Origin: an uncultured Hyphomicrobiales bacterium
GTDB taxonomy: Bacteria; Pseudomonadota; Alphaproteobacteria; Rhizobiales; Beijerinckiaceae
DNA length: 52,238 bases
Direction: 5' to 3'
NCBI GenBank assembly: GCA_903861645.1
Contig: CAIOVE010000058.1
Location: forward strand, 1 to 52,238
Part shown: positions 1 through 8,491 of the stretch, in pieces
Layout: the number at the start of each line of letters is the position of its first letter
Numbering within the stretch: position 1 is the stretch's first letter
The notes under the pieces: generated by a model
Databases searched by the model: none
What the model was told of the DNA's origin: nothing
Seen by the model: the letters and a program-made list of their open reading frames with translations, nothing else
Program-made: the position numbers and the translations under genes

Positions 1-348
1 ACCGAGGCGACGCAGCGCGCCGGATTGACGGGGCAGGTGGCGCGTGTCGCCGACCGCTCCAAGCGCCGCCGCGCGACCGAGATGAAGGAGATCGTCGATC
101 TCGGTTATGTCGTCATCGGCACGCCGGATGACGTGGTCGAGCAGATACGCGAGGTCGCGACATCGCTGCACGTGGGCCAGTTGATGCCGCTACTCCACTT
201 CGGCAACATGAGCAAGGAAACGACGTTCCTGAACACGCGGCTGTTCGCTGAAAAGGTAATGCCGAGGCTGAAGGGTCTGTTCGGCGAATACCAGGATCAC
301 TGGTGGCCGCGGCCGCTCGCCAGCGCGCGCCCGATGGCCGCCGAATAG
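1..348 (+). CDS. LLM-class flavin-dependent (luciferase-like) monooxygenase, C-terminal part
   Basis: This is the 3' end of a gene that starts left of the window; the frame is open from base 1 (T-E-A-T-Q) to the TAG at 346-348. The last ~115 residues carry the pattern usual at the end of bacterial luciferase-like flavin monooxygenases: V(I)GTPDDVVEQI, a helix, then a conserved segment around QLMPLLHFGNMS, and a terminal FAEKVMPRLK helix. Family members oxidise varied substrates with reduced FMN; the substrate here cannot be told. The stop codon directly abuts the ATG of the downstream alpha/beta hydrolase, so the two are probably translated together. That pairing would suit an oxidative catabolic step followed by hydrolysis of the product, which is inference. 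Confidence 0.8.
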   Translation, partial: TEATQRAGLTGQVARVADRSKRRRATEMKEIVDLGYVVIGTPDDVVEQIREVATSLHVGQLMPLLHFGNMSKETTFLNTRLFAEKVMPRLKGLFGEYQDHWWPRPLASARPMAAE

Positions 349-1146
349 ATGCGAGACATCGCCGTGAGCAATCCACAAGAGAGTTTCATCGATCTCGACG
401 GGCAACCCATCCGCGTCTGGCGCAAGGGAAGCGGTCCCGTGATTGGCTATTTCGCGGGTTGGGGCGGTTTGCCGCGCTGGACGCCCTTTCTGGACGAATT
501 GGCGCGGCATCGCACCGTCGTGGCGCCTTCGCTGCCGGGCTTTCCCGGGGGCGGGCGCGCGCACGCGGACCTCGATAGTCACCTCGACTGGATCGTCGCG
601 ACGCGGCGCATCTTCGTCGCCGCTGGTCTCGAAGGCGCCGATCTCGTGGGCTCCAGCATCGGCGGCGGACTCGCGGCGGAAATCGCGGCGCTCTGGCCCG
701 CGGGGCCGCGTCGCCTCGTGCTGATCGCGCCGCTGGGCTTCTACGACGAGAACGATCCGCCGGCCGATGTGTTCGCGCGCCGCGCCGATGAATATCCAGC
801 TTTCCTTTGCGCAAATCCGGACGCGTGGCGCGCGTTGGTCGCCGCGCCGGAAGGACACAACGATGTCGATTGGGAGATCGAGCAGTCGCGGGCCGCCGAG
901 GCCGGCGCGCGCCTTCTATGGCCAATCGCCAACACGCATCTCGATCGTCGCGCGCCAATGATCACGCAGCGAACGCTTTTGATTTGGGGCGAGGCGGATC
1001 GTGTAATGCCGCGCGCCTACGCGGACAAGTGGGCGCGCGCGATTCCCGGCGGCGCCGCGTCGCGGATCATTCCCGACGCCGGTCATCTGGCGGAATTGGA
1101 TCAGCCCGCCAACGTGGCCCGCGCGGTTCTCGATTTCACGAGCTGA
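349..1146 (+). CDS. Alpha/beta hydrolase fold protein
   Basis: A 265-residue single-domain alpha/beta hydrolase, the normal size for meta-cleavage-product hydrolases and related esterases. The catalytic triad is visible: nucleophile Ser103 in the elbow GSSIG (101-105), Asp217 in WGEAD, and His246 in DAGHL. An oxyanion-region stretch lies around FAGWGG (35-40). The ATG follows the TAG of the upstream flavin monooxygenase with no gap, which indicates translational coupling; a GTG 15 bases downstream is an alternative start. The 3' end overlaps the convergent acyltransferase gene by 11 bases. The substrate is unknown; the context suggests it acts on a product of the flavin monooxygenase. Confidence 0.85.
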   Translation: MRDIAVSNPQESFIDLDGQPIRVWRKGSGPVIGYFAGWGGLPRWTPFLDELARHRTVVAPSLPGFPGGGRAHADLDSHLDWIVATRRIFVAAGLEGADLVGSSIGGGLAAEIAALWPAGPRRLVLIAPLGFYDENDPPADVFARRADEYPAFLCANPDAWRALVAAPEGHNDVDWEIEQSRAAEAGARLLWPIANTHLDRRAPMITQRTLLIWGEADRVMPRAYADKWARAIPGGAASRIIPDAGHLAELDQPANVARAVLDFTS

Positions 1147-2224
1147 CGCGCGCCCAACCTTTGCCGGCCCGCCACGCCGGTCGCGCTCGCGTCAATAGCC
1201 GCGCGTAGCGATGGCAGGGCTGCTCGATGACGATGAAGAGCGCGCCCATCGCGACAACGATCATGGCGATCATCATGGCCCACGCGAGTAGCCAGGCCAT
1301 CGCGCCGCCGCCGAACATGCCGCGCAGGGGCGCTGTAGCGGTTTCCGAGAGGGCGAATAGCGTGATGACCCCATTGTGCGCGAGATAAAGCGAATACGAC
1401 ATGCGTCCACCGGTTTCGCTCCAGCGCGGCGCGCCGCGCGAGGCGAAATAGGCGATTTCCCGGCCGAGCCAGAAAAAGGCGAAGACGGCGAATATCCAGT
1501 GACTGGCGGGATAGCCGATGTGCGCCGGGCCATGGGTGACCGGCAATTTAAGCAACGCGGACAGAACGACCGCGGCCGCGCGCCAGCTCCAGATGTCCGT
1601 TCCCGGATCGGGCTCGAACCCACGCTCGTTCAGCTTCTCCGCGAGCAGGCAACCCAGCAGCAGACATGGCGCGCCGATGGCGATCAGCGCCGCGATGGGC
1701 AATTCGGAATGGTATGGAACCTGAAGATTGAGCGCGATGGCGCATGCCGCGGGGATGGTTGAAAACAGAAATACCCGCTCGACGCCCAGGCCGCGGAACA
1801 GGGGAAACAACAAGGGATAGACCGCGTAGAACGCGATCTCGCAATAGATGCTCCAAAGAACATCCTCGAATCCGGCGACAAATCGCGGCCCCAACCAGGC
1901 GTAAACGAGAAACGCCACGCCGACCGGCGGCACGATGCGCGTGAGACGACGCGCGTAGTGCGAAGCGATATCGATCCGCTCCGAGCCGATATGGGCGTGA
2001 TGGATGACGAGTCCGGAAATGACGAAGAAGGTCATGACCGAAGCGACGCCGTTAAACAGCCCATTATCAAGCGCGACGATGATGCCGCCAAGGGGGCCGA
2101 GCCCATTGAGCGCGTGCTCAAGCGGCGGACGGGCTCCATGTGAACACGCGACCCAGATCGCCGCGATGAAGCGGAGCGTGTCGAGCCCGGCGATGCGCGC
2201 TGACGATCCGGCGTTCCGATTCAT
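1136..2224 (-). CDS. Acyltransferase 3 family membrane protein (OafA/YrhL-like)
   Basis: A 362-residue polytopic membrane protein of the acyltransferase-3 family, which transfers acyl groups to cell-surface sugars or lipids. The N-terminal signature is present: GLDTLRFIAAIWVACSHG, with the His near the start of the first membrane segment. About ten hydrophobic segments follow, and the C-terminal signature is VIEQPCHRYARLL. I chose the ATG at 2224 because it starts just before this signature and is preceded by a GGGGAT stretch; a longer frame from a TTG at 2311 would add 29 polar residues with no family resemblance. The acceptor is not identifiable. The gene is convergent with the hydrolase and divergent from the MFS gene, with a CtrA-like site between them. 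Confidence 0.85.
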   Translation of the reverse strand: MNRNAGSSARIAGLDTLRFIAAIWVACSHGARPPLEHALNGLGPLGGIIVALDNGLFNGVASVMTFFVISGLVIHHAHIGSERIDIASHYARRLTRIVPPVGVAFLVYAWLGPRFVAGFEDVLWSIYCEIAFYAVYPLLFPLFRGLGVERVFLFSTIPAACAIALNLQVPYHSELPIAALIAIGAPCLLLGCLLAEKLNERGFEPDPGTDIWSWRAAAVVLSALLKLPVTHGPAHIGYPASHWIFAVFAFFWLGREIAYFASRGAPRWSETGGRMSYSLYLAHNGVITLFALSETATAPLRGMFGGGAMAWLLAWAMMIAMIVVAMGALFIVIEQPCHRYARLLTRARPAWRAGKGWARVSS

Positions 2225-2314
2225 GTCTGTATCCCCGGCGCCCTCGTCGAACGAAGGCGCGAATTGCGTGTGCTCGACGTTATCCCGGCGACGCGCCCGC
2301 GAGCTATTCAATCG

Positions 2315-2330
2315 TTACGAAACGGTTAAC
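2315..2330. promoter_or_regulatory. Candidate CtrA-type box
   Basis: TTAC-N7-TTAAC (2315-2318, spacer 2319-2325, 2326-2330) matches the CtrA consensus TTAA-N7-TTAA with one mismatch. A second GTTAACG lies at 2344-2350. The element sits about 90 bp upstream of the acyltransferase start and 120 bp upstream of the MFS start, in a divergent intergenic region of 226 bp. Consensus from Caulobacter and relatives; function here is inferred. Confidence 0.35.
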
Positions 2331-2450
2331 GCGCCGCGTCAACGTTAACGCTGTTGGCCCGCGCCGCGCCGCGTGCCATGTTGCGCTAAGCGTTGAAACG
2401 CGTCGATCCGTCCGCACCCGCGCGGACATCGATATCGCGGGAAGAAATTC

Positions 2451-3686
2451 ATGGCGTCAGGAGCGGAAAGTGGCGGCGGCGTTCTGCGTCATCGCGACTT
2501 CAGGTTGTTTCTGACGAGTCGGTTTCTCTGGGGCGTTGCGCTGCAAATGCAGGCCATCGCCATCGCCTGGCGTGTCTATGAGGTCACGCGCGATCCTCTG
2601 GCCCTTGGCCTGATCGGCCTGTTCGCCTTCGCGCCGGCCTTGCCCTTGTCATTTGTCGCGGGCGCCGTGGCCGACAGGCATGATCGCCAGCGCGTGCTTG
2701 CCTTGACGTACGGCGCCATGTCCCTCGGGCTCGCCGGATTTATCGCGCTGTCGGGCGGCTCGACCGCGTGGCCCGCCTATGGGCTGGTCGTCATTCTTGG
2801 CGCTGCGCGGGCCTTTTCAAATCCGGCCAGTCAGGCGCTGCTCGCCAATCTCGTGCCGGAAGCCGAGTTTCCCGCAGCCGCCGCATGGTCGAACACCGTC
2901 AATCAGACGGGCGTGATCCTCGGGCCGAGCATTGGCGGATTGCTTTTTCCACTTGGCGCGCGTGTTCCATTCATCGTCGCGCTGTTGGCGGTCGTGGCGG
3001 CCTTCATCCTGAACGCCTCGATGGCGCGCGCGCCATCGCGCGGCGGGCGGCGACCGCCGGTGACGCTGGCGGTGTTCATCGCGGGATATCGTTTCATCTG
3101 GAGCGCGCCCGCCATTCTCGGCGCCATCACGCTCGATCTGGTCGCTGTATTGCTGGGCGGCGCCACGGCGTTGCTGCCGATCTACGCGGCCGACGTATTT
3201 CACTTCGGCCCCTGGGGGCTGGGTCTGCTCAGGTCGAGCCCGGCGATCGGCTCGCTCACCGCCGCGTTTGTTCTGACGCGCGCGCCGCTGACCCGTCACG
3301 CGGGTCGCGTTATGTTCGGAGCGGTGATTGTTTATGGATGCGCCACGATCTTATTCGCGCTCGCCACGAATATCTGGCTTGGCATGGCTTGCCTCGCGGT
3401 TCTCGGCGCGGCGGACATCGTCAGCGTCGTGGTTCGTCAGTCGCTGATTCAGATCGACACGCCCGACGACATGCGGGGCCGGGTGGTCGCGGTGCACAAC
3501 ATCCTCACCAGCGCTTCCAACAATCTGGGCGATTTTGAATCGGGCGCGCTGGCCGCCCTTATTGGCGCCGGTCCGACGATCATGGCGGGCGGCGCCTGCG
3601 CGATTGTGGCGTCGATGGCATGGATGCGCCTTTTTCCAGCCTTGAGGGATCGCGATAGTCTCGCGCGCGGTCAATCGTCGCGCTAA
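2451..3686 (+). CDS. MFS transporter, EntS-like exporter subfamily
   Basis: A 411-residue major facilitator with about twelve hydrophobic segments. The N-terminus (RHRDFRLFLTSRFLW) and the loop after the second helix (AGAVADRHDRQRVL, near residues 70-83) are typical of the MFS_3/EntS-like group, which contains siderophore and drug exporters. The central loop around residues 190-200 is short and basic, as expected between the two six-helix halves. The ATG at 2451 is preceded by GGGAAGAAA. The transported compound cannot be read from the sequence, and no siderophore genes are nearby. It is monocistronic as far as visible. Confidence 0.85.
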   Translation: MASGAESGGGVLRHRDFRLFLTSRFLWGVALQMQAIAIAWRVYEVTRDPLALGLIGLFAFAPALPLSFVAGAVADRHDRQRVLALTYGAMSLGLAGFIALSGGSTAWPAYGLVVILGAARAFSNPASQALLANLVPEAEFPAAAAWSNTVNQTGVILGPSIGGLLFPLGARVPFIVALLAVVAAFILNASMARAPSRGGRRPPVTLAVFIAGYRFIWSAPAILGAITLDLVAVLLGGATALLPIYAADVFHFGPWGLGLLRSSPAIGSLTAAFVLTRAPLTRHAGRVMFGAVIVYGCATILFALATNIWLGMACLAVLGAADIVSVVVRQSLIQIDTPDDMRGRVVAVHNILTSASNNLGDFESGALAALIGAGPTIMAGGACAIVASMAWMRLFPALRDRDSLARGQSSR

Positions 3687-3699
3687 GCATTGATTAACC
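3683..3699 (+). promoter_or_regulatory. Candidate CtrA-type box upstream of the coiled-coil protein gene
   Basis: CTAA-N7-TTAACC (3683-3686, 3694-3699) matches TTAA-N7-TTAA with one mismatch. It overlaps the stop of the MFS gene and lies 64 bp upstream of the next ATG. The 13-mer at 3687-3699 recurs exactly upstream of the tadG-like gene (51367-51379). Confidence 0.35.
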
Positions 3700-3762
3700 A
3701 TGCCGCGAGATAGTTATCCCGTTTAAGGATGACCCCGCGCGCGCCGCGGCGGAGGTGCGACC

Positions 3763-4617
3763 ATGATCGGTTCCGATAACAATCGTTTTCCAGCTCCTTT
3801 TTCGCGGAACGGCGGAGACGCCAGCGCGGCTTCGGTCGCGCGCCGGTCGATCGACGCGTTTCGCGGATTCGGTGGGGCGGAGCGACCGCCAATCATCATC
3901 GATGGCATTGCGCGGGAGGCGGATGAGCCAGCGTCGGCGGCGTCCGACGACGGGAAGTCACAACAAGAGCGCGCGCGCGGCGCCCGTGGTCTGGGGCGTG
4001 GCCGTTCGCGCTGGTCGCGTCGCCTAGGCATTGCGGCCGCGCTTGTCTTCGGTCTCGGCGCGGGATCTGGCGGGGCGTTGTTGCTGGCAAGGAGCAATGA
4101 CGACGCCCGCGCGCTGATCGCCGCCAACGCCGAGTTACATCGGCGCGTCGCCGCGCTTGAGCATGCCCACGCTGGTCAGGACGCGCTCGCCGAAATCAAG
4201 GCGGAGGCGCGCAAGGACCGGGCCGCCACGACGGGTCAGTTGGGGCAAGTCGCGACGCGTCTGGACAAGATGGAACACGATATGTCCGCGCGCTTGCAGG
4301 CGGTGGAGAAATCGCTCGCCCCGCGCGACGCGACCGCCTCGATCCGCGCGTTGCCGACGCCCGCGCCAGTCCCCGCGCCGTTGCTCGCGCCGACGGCTGG
4401 CGCGAAAACATCGGCGAAACCGCGCGTGCCCCTTGGCGGCTGGATTTTGCGCGAGGTGCGCGATGGCGGCGCGCTGGTCGAAGGCGCCAGCGGCCTGCGG
4501 AAAGTGTCGCCGGGCGATACGTTGCCGGGCGCTGGCCGGGTGCAGCGCGTGGAACGTCGCGGCGGCCAGTGGGTGCTGGTTACCGCCGCCGGCCTCATCG
4601 ACATGGACGAATACTGA
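3763..4617 (+). CDS. Membrane-anchored coiled-coil protein with PilP-like C-terminal domain
   Basis: I do not recognise a named family. The 284-residue protein has a polar, basic N-terminal region (1-87, probably cytoplasmic), one membrane segment (about 88-109), a heptad-like helical region (about 118-185, with LHRRVAALEHAH and TRLDKMEHDMSARLQAVEKSL), an Ala/Pro linker (197-212), and a small beta-rich C-terminal domain (224-284, GGWILREVRDG to LIDMDEY). The last domain resembles the periplasmic domains of PilP/GspC proteins of pilus and secretion machines: a repeated beta pattern with VSPGDTLPGAGRV. That similarity is by eye only. A strong ribosome site (GGAGGTG) precedes the ATG. The gene stands alone between the MFS gene and opgH, behind a CtrA-like site. 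Confidence 0.65.
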   Translation: MIGSDNNRFPAPFSRNGGDASAASVARRSIDAFRGFGGAERPPIIIDGIAREADEPASAASDDGKSQQERARGARGLGRGRSRWSRRLGIAAALVFGLGAGSGGALLLARSNDDARALIAANAELHRRVAALEHAHAGQDALAEIKAEARKDRAATTGQLGQVATRLDKMEHDMSARLQAVEKSLAPRDATASIRALPTPAPVPAPLLAPTAGAKTSAKPRVPLGGWILREVRDGGALVEGASGLRKVSPGDTLPGAGRVQRVERRGGQWVLVTAAGLIDMDEY

Positions 4618-4630
4618 TCGGCGCTCGCGT

Positions 4631-6799
4631 TCAGCGCGCGCCCTCGCCTTCGGCCGTCGCGTGCGACGGCAAATGGGCGAGCATCTCGATCAGCGCGCGA
4701 TCCTGAAGCACCACCAGGCGCTCGCGGGGCTTCAGCCAGCGCGCGGCTTCCGCGACATCGCGCGCGTCCATCAGCTTGGCTTCCGCGACGGCGCGGTCCG
4801 GGTCGATGAGTCCGCGCACGCGTGGCTTGGCTGCGGGTAGATGATCCGCGTGCCAAGCGCGCAATTCGGGGTGGTCGTGGATGGCCAAGAGCGCGTCGTC
4901 AGCGTCCTCGCCATCACTGGCCAGTTGCGCGCCGAGCGCGTTGGCGCGGGTCGCGATGGGCGGCGGCGAGGTCTCCTCCGGCGTCAGCAACAACCCCCAT
5001 TTTTTCAGCAAAAGACCGATCGAGAGCATGCCGCTCCACGCGGACAGGGGGATCGAGAAAATCAGTCCGGCGATCGTCGGCGACATCCACGCCGCCAATG
5101 ATGGCGCGATGATGAGACCGGCGATCAGCGTGATGACGCCCAGCGCCGTGTGTGAACGATGGCGGCGAATGATATCCTTGAGAGGAATGGAGCCATCGTC
5201 GCGGCGCTGCGGATTCCACCCGGTGTCGCGACCGAAGACGATCTGCATCACCGAACCCGTCTGGATCAACATCATGATGGGCGCGTAGAGCGACGACATC
5301 ACGATTTCCAGCAGCGTCGAGGCGAGCAACCGCGTCGCGCCGCCCGAGCCTCGGCGTGTCGGACCGTCGAGGATCGCCACGACAAGCCCCATGAACTTCG
5401 GCGCCAGCAGCACGGCCATGGTGAGACCGAACAGTTCCAGCGCGCGCTCTGCGTCGAACCGCGGCCATGCCGGGAACAGCCTGAATTCATCGGTGAAATA
5501 TTCCGGCCTGATATAGGCCGATTGCAGCACCAGCACGATACCAACGATGAGTTGCGCCATCCAGAAAGGCGACGCGAGATATCCCATGATGCCCGTGGCG
5601 AAGTGCTGACGCGTCGCGAGCTTCAGCCCCTTGGCGGGCAGAATGCGGATATGTTGCAGGTTGCCCTGACACCAGCGCCGGTCGCGCGCCGCCAGATCGA
5701 TCAGCGACGGCGGGCTTTCCTCGAAGCTGCCGCCCAAGGTCGGCAGCATGTAAACCGTGTAGCCCGCGCGGCGCATCATCGCCGCCTCGACGAAGTCGTG
5801 ACTGAGGATATGTCCGCCAAAGGGCGGCCGCCCGCGCAGATCGGGCAAGCCGCAATGATCGGCGAAGGCGCGCGTGCGGATGATGGCGTTGTGGCCCCAG
5901 TAATTGCCGTCGCGGCCCGACCAGAGCGCCAGTCCCGACGCGATCACGGGGCCATGGATGCGCGCGGCGAATTGCTGCACGCGCGCGAACATGGTGTTGC
6001 GGTTGATGATGAGCGGCAACGACTGGATGATGCCCGCGTCGGGGTCCGCCTCCATCGCGTTGGTGAGCGCGACGATGGCGTGTCCGGTCATCAGGCTGTC
6101 GGCGTCGAGCACGACCATGTGCGCGTAGGCGCCGCCCCAGCGCGTCACGAAATCCGCGATGTTGCCGGCCTTGCGACTCGTGTTTTTCGCGCGTCGTCGA
6201 TAATAGACGCGCGCGCCGGATCCCAGTCGCGCGCGCATCGCGAGGAACGCGCGTTCCTCCGCGATCCATATGTCCGGGTTCGTCGTGTCCGACAGAAAAA
6301 ACCAATCGAAGGCCGCGCCGGCGCCGGTCGCCTCGACATCCTCGTATATCGCCTGCAACGCGCCGAACACGCGGGCCGGCGCCTCGTTGTAGATCGGCAT
6401 GACGACGGCCGTGCGCTCGCGCGGCGCGATCGACGAGTCGATCTTGCGTCGGCCGCGGGTCAGCAGCCACGCAAAGCCGATGATGGCGCTCGTGAACGCC
6501 AGCGCGATCCACGAGAAGTTCGTCACGAACAGGATCAGCAGCGCCCATTTGAGCGTTGTGATCGGGCCGACGTTCACGACGCCGTACATTTCGTTCGCGC
6601 CATAAATGGTGAGCGCCAGACCGCCGCCAAATACGATCAGGCGCGACAGCCACGGCGGCGCGCGGCGCGCCGGCGCGTGCAGTCCGGTCGCGTCGAGGCG
6701 CGCCAACGATTGCGTCGGCATGGCCAGCGGGTTCTCGGGTGGCGTGGGCGCGACGCCTTCCAGATTCGGCTGCGCGGCTTGGTCGGTCACGGAGTCCAT
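4631..6799 (-). CDS. opgH: Glucans biosynthesis glucosyltransferase H
   Basis: OpgH (MdoH) is the inner-membrane glycosyltransferase that makes the beta-glucan backbone of osmoregulated periplasmic glucans from UDP-glucose. The 722-residue protein shows GT2-family features: two N-terminal membrane segments (about 51-70 and 84-113), the nucleotide-sugar region with VVMPIYNE, the metal-binding DAD at 232-234, HDFVEAA near 334, and the processive-synthase RRW at 374-376, followed by further membrane segments. It is shorter than the E. coli enzyme (about 850 residues), as is common in alphaproteobacteria. The ATG at 6799 overlaps the end of opgG by 13 bases; a frame from 6862 would overlap opgG much further. 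The two form an operon. Confidence 0.92.
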   Translation of the reverse strand: MDSVTDQAAQPNLEGVAPTPPENPLAMPTQSLARLDATGLHAPARRAPPWLSRLIVFGGGLALTIYGANEMYGVVNVGPITTLKWALLILFVTNFSWIALAFTSAIIGFAWLLTRGRRKIDSSIAPRERTAVVMPIYNEAPARVFGALQAIYEDVEATGAGAAFDWFFLSDTTNPDIWIAEERAFLAMRARLGSGARVYYRRRAKNTSRKAGNIADFVTRWGGAYAHMVVLDADSLMTGHAIVALTNAMEADPDAGIIQSLPLIINRNTMFARVQQFAARIHGPVIASGLALWSGRDGNYWGHNAIIRTRAFADHCGLPDLRGRPPFGGHILSHDFVEAAMMRRAGYTVYMLPTLGGSFEESPPSLIDLAARDRRWCQGNLQHIRILPAKGLKLATRQHFATGIMGYLASPFWMAQLIVGIVLVLQSAYIRPEYFTDEFRLFPAWPRFDAERALELFGLTMAVLLAPKFMGLVVAILDGPTRRGSGGATRLLASTLLEIVMSSLYAPIMMLIQTGSVMQIVFGRDTGWNPQRRDDGSIPLKDIIRRHRSHTALGVITLIAGLIIAPSLAAWMSPTIAGLIFSIPLSAWSGMLSIGLLLKKWGLLLTPEETSPPPIATRANALGAQLASDGEDADDALLAIHDHPELRAWHADHLPAAKPRVRGLIDPDRAVAEAKLMDARDVAEAARWLKPRERLVVLQDRALIEMLAHLPSHATAEGEGAR

Positions 6800-8319
6800 C
6801 GATAAAGCCAGATTTCGCTCAGGCGCTTGCCGCCGGATTCCAGATAGACGCGCATCTCGCAAAGGGGCTCCGCGCCGGGGTCGAGATCAAAAAGCACGCG
6901 GCATGTCTTGCCATCCGCGGACGTGATCTTGCGGGTCGCGACGATGGCGCCGGGGCCGGCGCCGACGTTGGCGGTGATTTCAGGCGATTGATCGTCGCGC
7001 GGGAGAATGTCGCCGCGGAATTCGACCAGAAAACGGCGACGCTTTCCATTGGGCCCGCCACCCGGCGTCTTGCCGCCGCGCGATTGCGTGACTTTCGCGA
7101 GCGGTGGGCTCGCCGGCGGCGACCAGCACCAGAATTGCCGGTAGGCGAAGGCGGTTTCCGAGCCGGCGGCCAATCCGACGTTGGGCCGCCAGTAGGCCAG
7201 CATGTTCTGATTGACGTCCGAGTCGGAGGGAACCTCGATCAGCGTGACCGCGCCCGCGCCCCAGTCGCCGATGGGCTCGACCCAGAGCGAGGGCCGGTTT
7301 TCCCAGTGATTGTCGTCGTCCATGTAGCGCGCGAATTCGCGGTCGCGCTGGAGAAAGCCGAACCCGCGCGGATTTGAATCCACGAAAGCCGAGGTTTGCA
7401 GGGTTTCGCGATTGGAAACCGGACGCCAGATCCACTCATCGCGCCCGTTCAGGATTTGCAGCCCGTTGGCCTCGTGAACGCTGGGCCTGACGTCGTCGAT
7501 GCGTCGCCGGTCCAGCGGTCCCGCGAGATAGGTGGCCGCCATGGGGGCCACGCCGATGTTGTCCACCGCGACGCGCGCGAAAAGCGTGCATTCCGTGTCG
7601 ATGATGGTGGCGTCGCCCGCCCGAAGCGTGAACCGGTAGGCGCCCGCGACGCTCTCGGAATCAAGCAGGGCGTGAACCACCAGCGCGCCTTGCGCGAGCG
7701 TTGGCTGCTCGATCCAGGCTTCGCGGAAAATCGGGATTTCCTCGCCCTTGGGATCGGCGACCTTGAGCGCGAGCCCCCGCGCGCGCATGCCGAAGGCCTG
7801 ACCTTGCGCGATGGCGCGATAAAAACTCGCGCCCTGAAAGATCGCCACCGGGGCGAGTTCGCCGCCGGGTGGGTTGATCAGCACCCGGAAGCCCGAAAAG
7901 CCGATGTCCTTGATGTCCGCGGGCGGCTTGAGCGGGCCGAAATCGAAATCGGACGCCGCGTAGACAAGCCGGCGGGCGACGCCGCCCTCGATGACATTCA
8001 GGCGGATCGGCGCCGCGTACAAGTAGCCACGGTGCAGGGGATCGATGACGAAACCGAGATTCTCGGCGGCCCACAGCAGCGCGCTCGGCCGGTTCTGGAT
8101 CGCCGCGTATTGTTCGAGGGTCAGGTTGGCGAAAGCGTCCGGCAGGTCGGCGTTGGGCGCCTTGAACGGCTTGGCCGCCAGCGCCCGGGCCGCGTCCACC
8201 ACCCGCGCGGGATCGAAAGGCGGCGTCGGCGTGGCTTCCTGCGCCGCGGCGCCTCCCGTCGCGACCGCGCCCGCGAGCCCCGCAACTCCTAACTTGAGAA
8301 CGTCACGACGCTTGTACAT
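6787..8319 (-). CDS. opgG: Glucan biosynthesis protein G/D, periplasmic
   Basis: OpgG/OpgD proteins are periplasmic and are needed for, or modify, the glucan backbone made by OpgH. This 510-residue protein starts with a twin-arginine signal (MYKRRDVLKLG, then AGLAGAVATGGAAAQ), followed by the family sequence with FANLTLEQYAAIQ and a long beta-rich body. E. coli OpgD uses the Tat route while OpgG uses Sec, so the signal is OpgD-like although the operon position is that of opgG. The start at 8319 is the one that places the signal at the N-terminus; a longer frame to 8466 adds about 49 residues without family character. It is the first gene of the opgGH operon and is divergent from glmU. Confidence 0.9.
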   Translation of the reverse strand: MYKRRDVLKLGVAGLAGAVATGGAAAQEATPTPPFDPARVVDAARALAAKPFKAPNADLPDAFANLTLEQYAAIQNRPSALLWAAENLGFVIDPLHRGYLYAAPIRLNVIEGGVARRLVYAASDFDFGPLKPPADIKDIGFSGFRVLINPPGGELAPVAIFQGASFYRAIAQGQAFGMRARGLALKVADPKGEEIPIFREAWIEQPTLAQGALVVHALLDSESVAGAYRFTLRAGDATIIDTECTLFARVAVDNIGVAPMAATYLAGPLDRRRIDDVRPSVHEANGLQILNGRDEWIWRPVSNRETLQTSAFVDSNPRGFGFLQRDREFARYMDDDNHWENRPSLWVEPIGDWGAGAVTLIEVPSDSDVNQNMLAYWRPNVGLAAGSETAFAYRQFWCWSPPASPPLAKVTQSRGGKTPGGGPNGKRRRFLVEFRGDILPRDDQSPEITANVGAGPGAIVATRKITSADGKTCRVLFDLDPGAEPLCEMRVYLESGGKRLSEIWLYRWTP

Positions 8320-8491
8320 CAAGATTTCGACTTGGCTCTGTCGCCGCTGCTCGGATATTCGAAGGGCGGACCCTCTATAGCCTGATTGCGGCGGCTTGTT
8401 AGGGGGGCCGCGGCGACGTGGCGCGAATTTTTGCGGCATGGTATGCGCGCCCATCGGGTCGCGCACGGACCGGATGACAAGAGGTATCGGA

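Noticed and set aside
5159-6805. A 548-codon plus-strand open frame antisense to opgH.
   Set aside because: The opgH reading has intact glycosyltransferase motifs; the opposite frame is Arg/His/Gln-rich noise.
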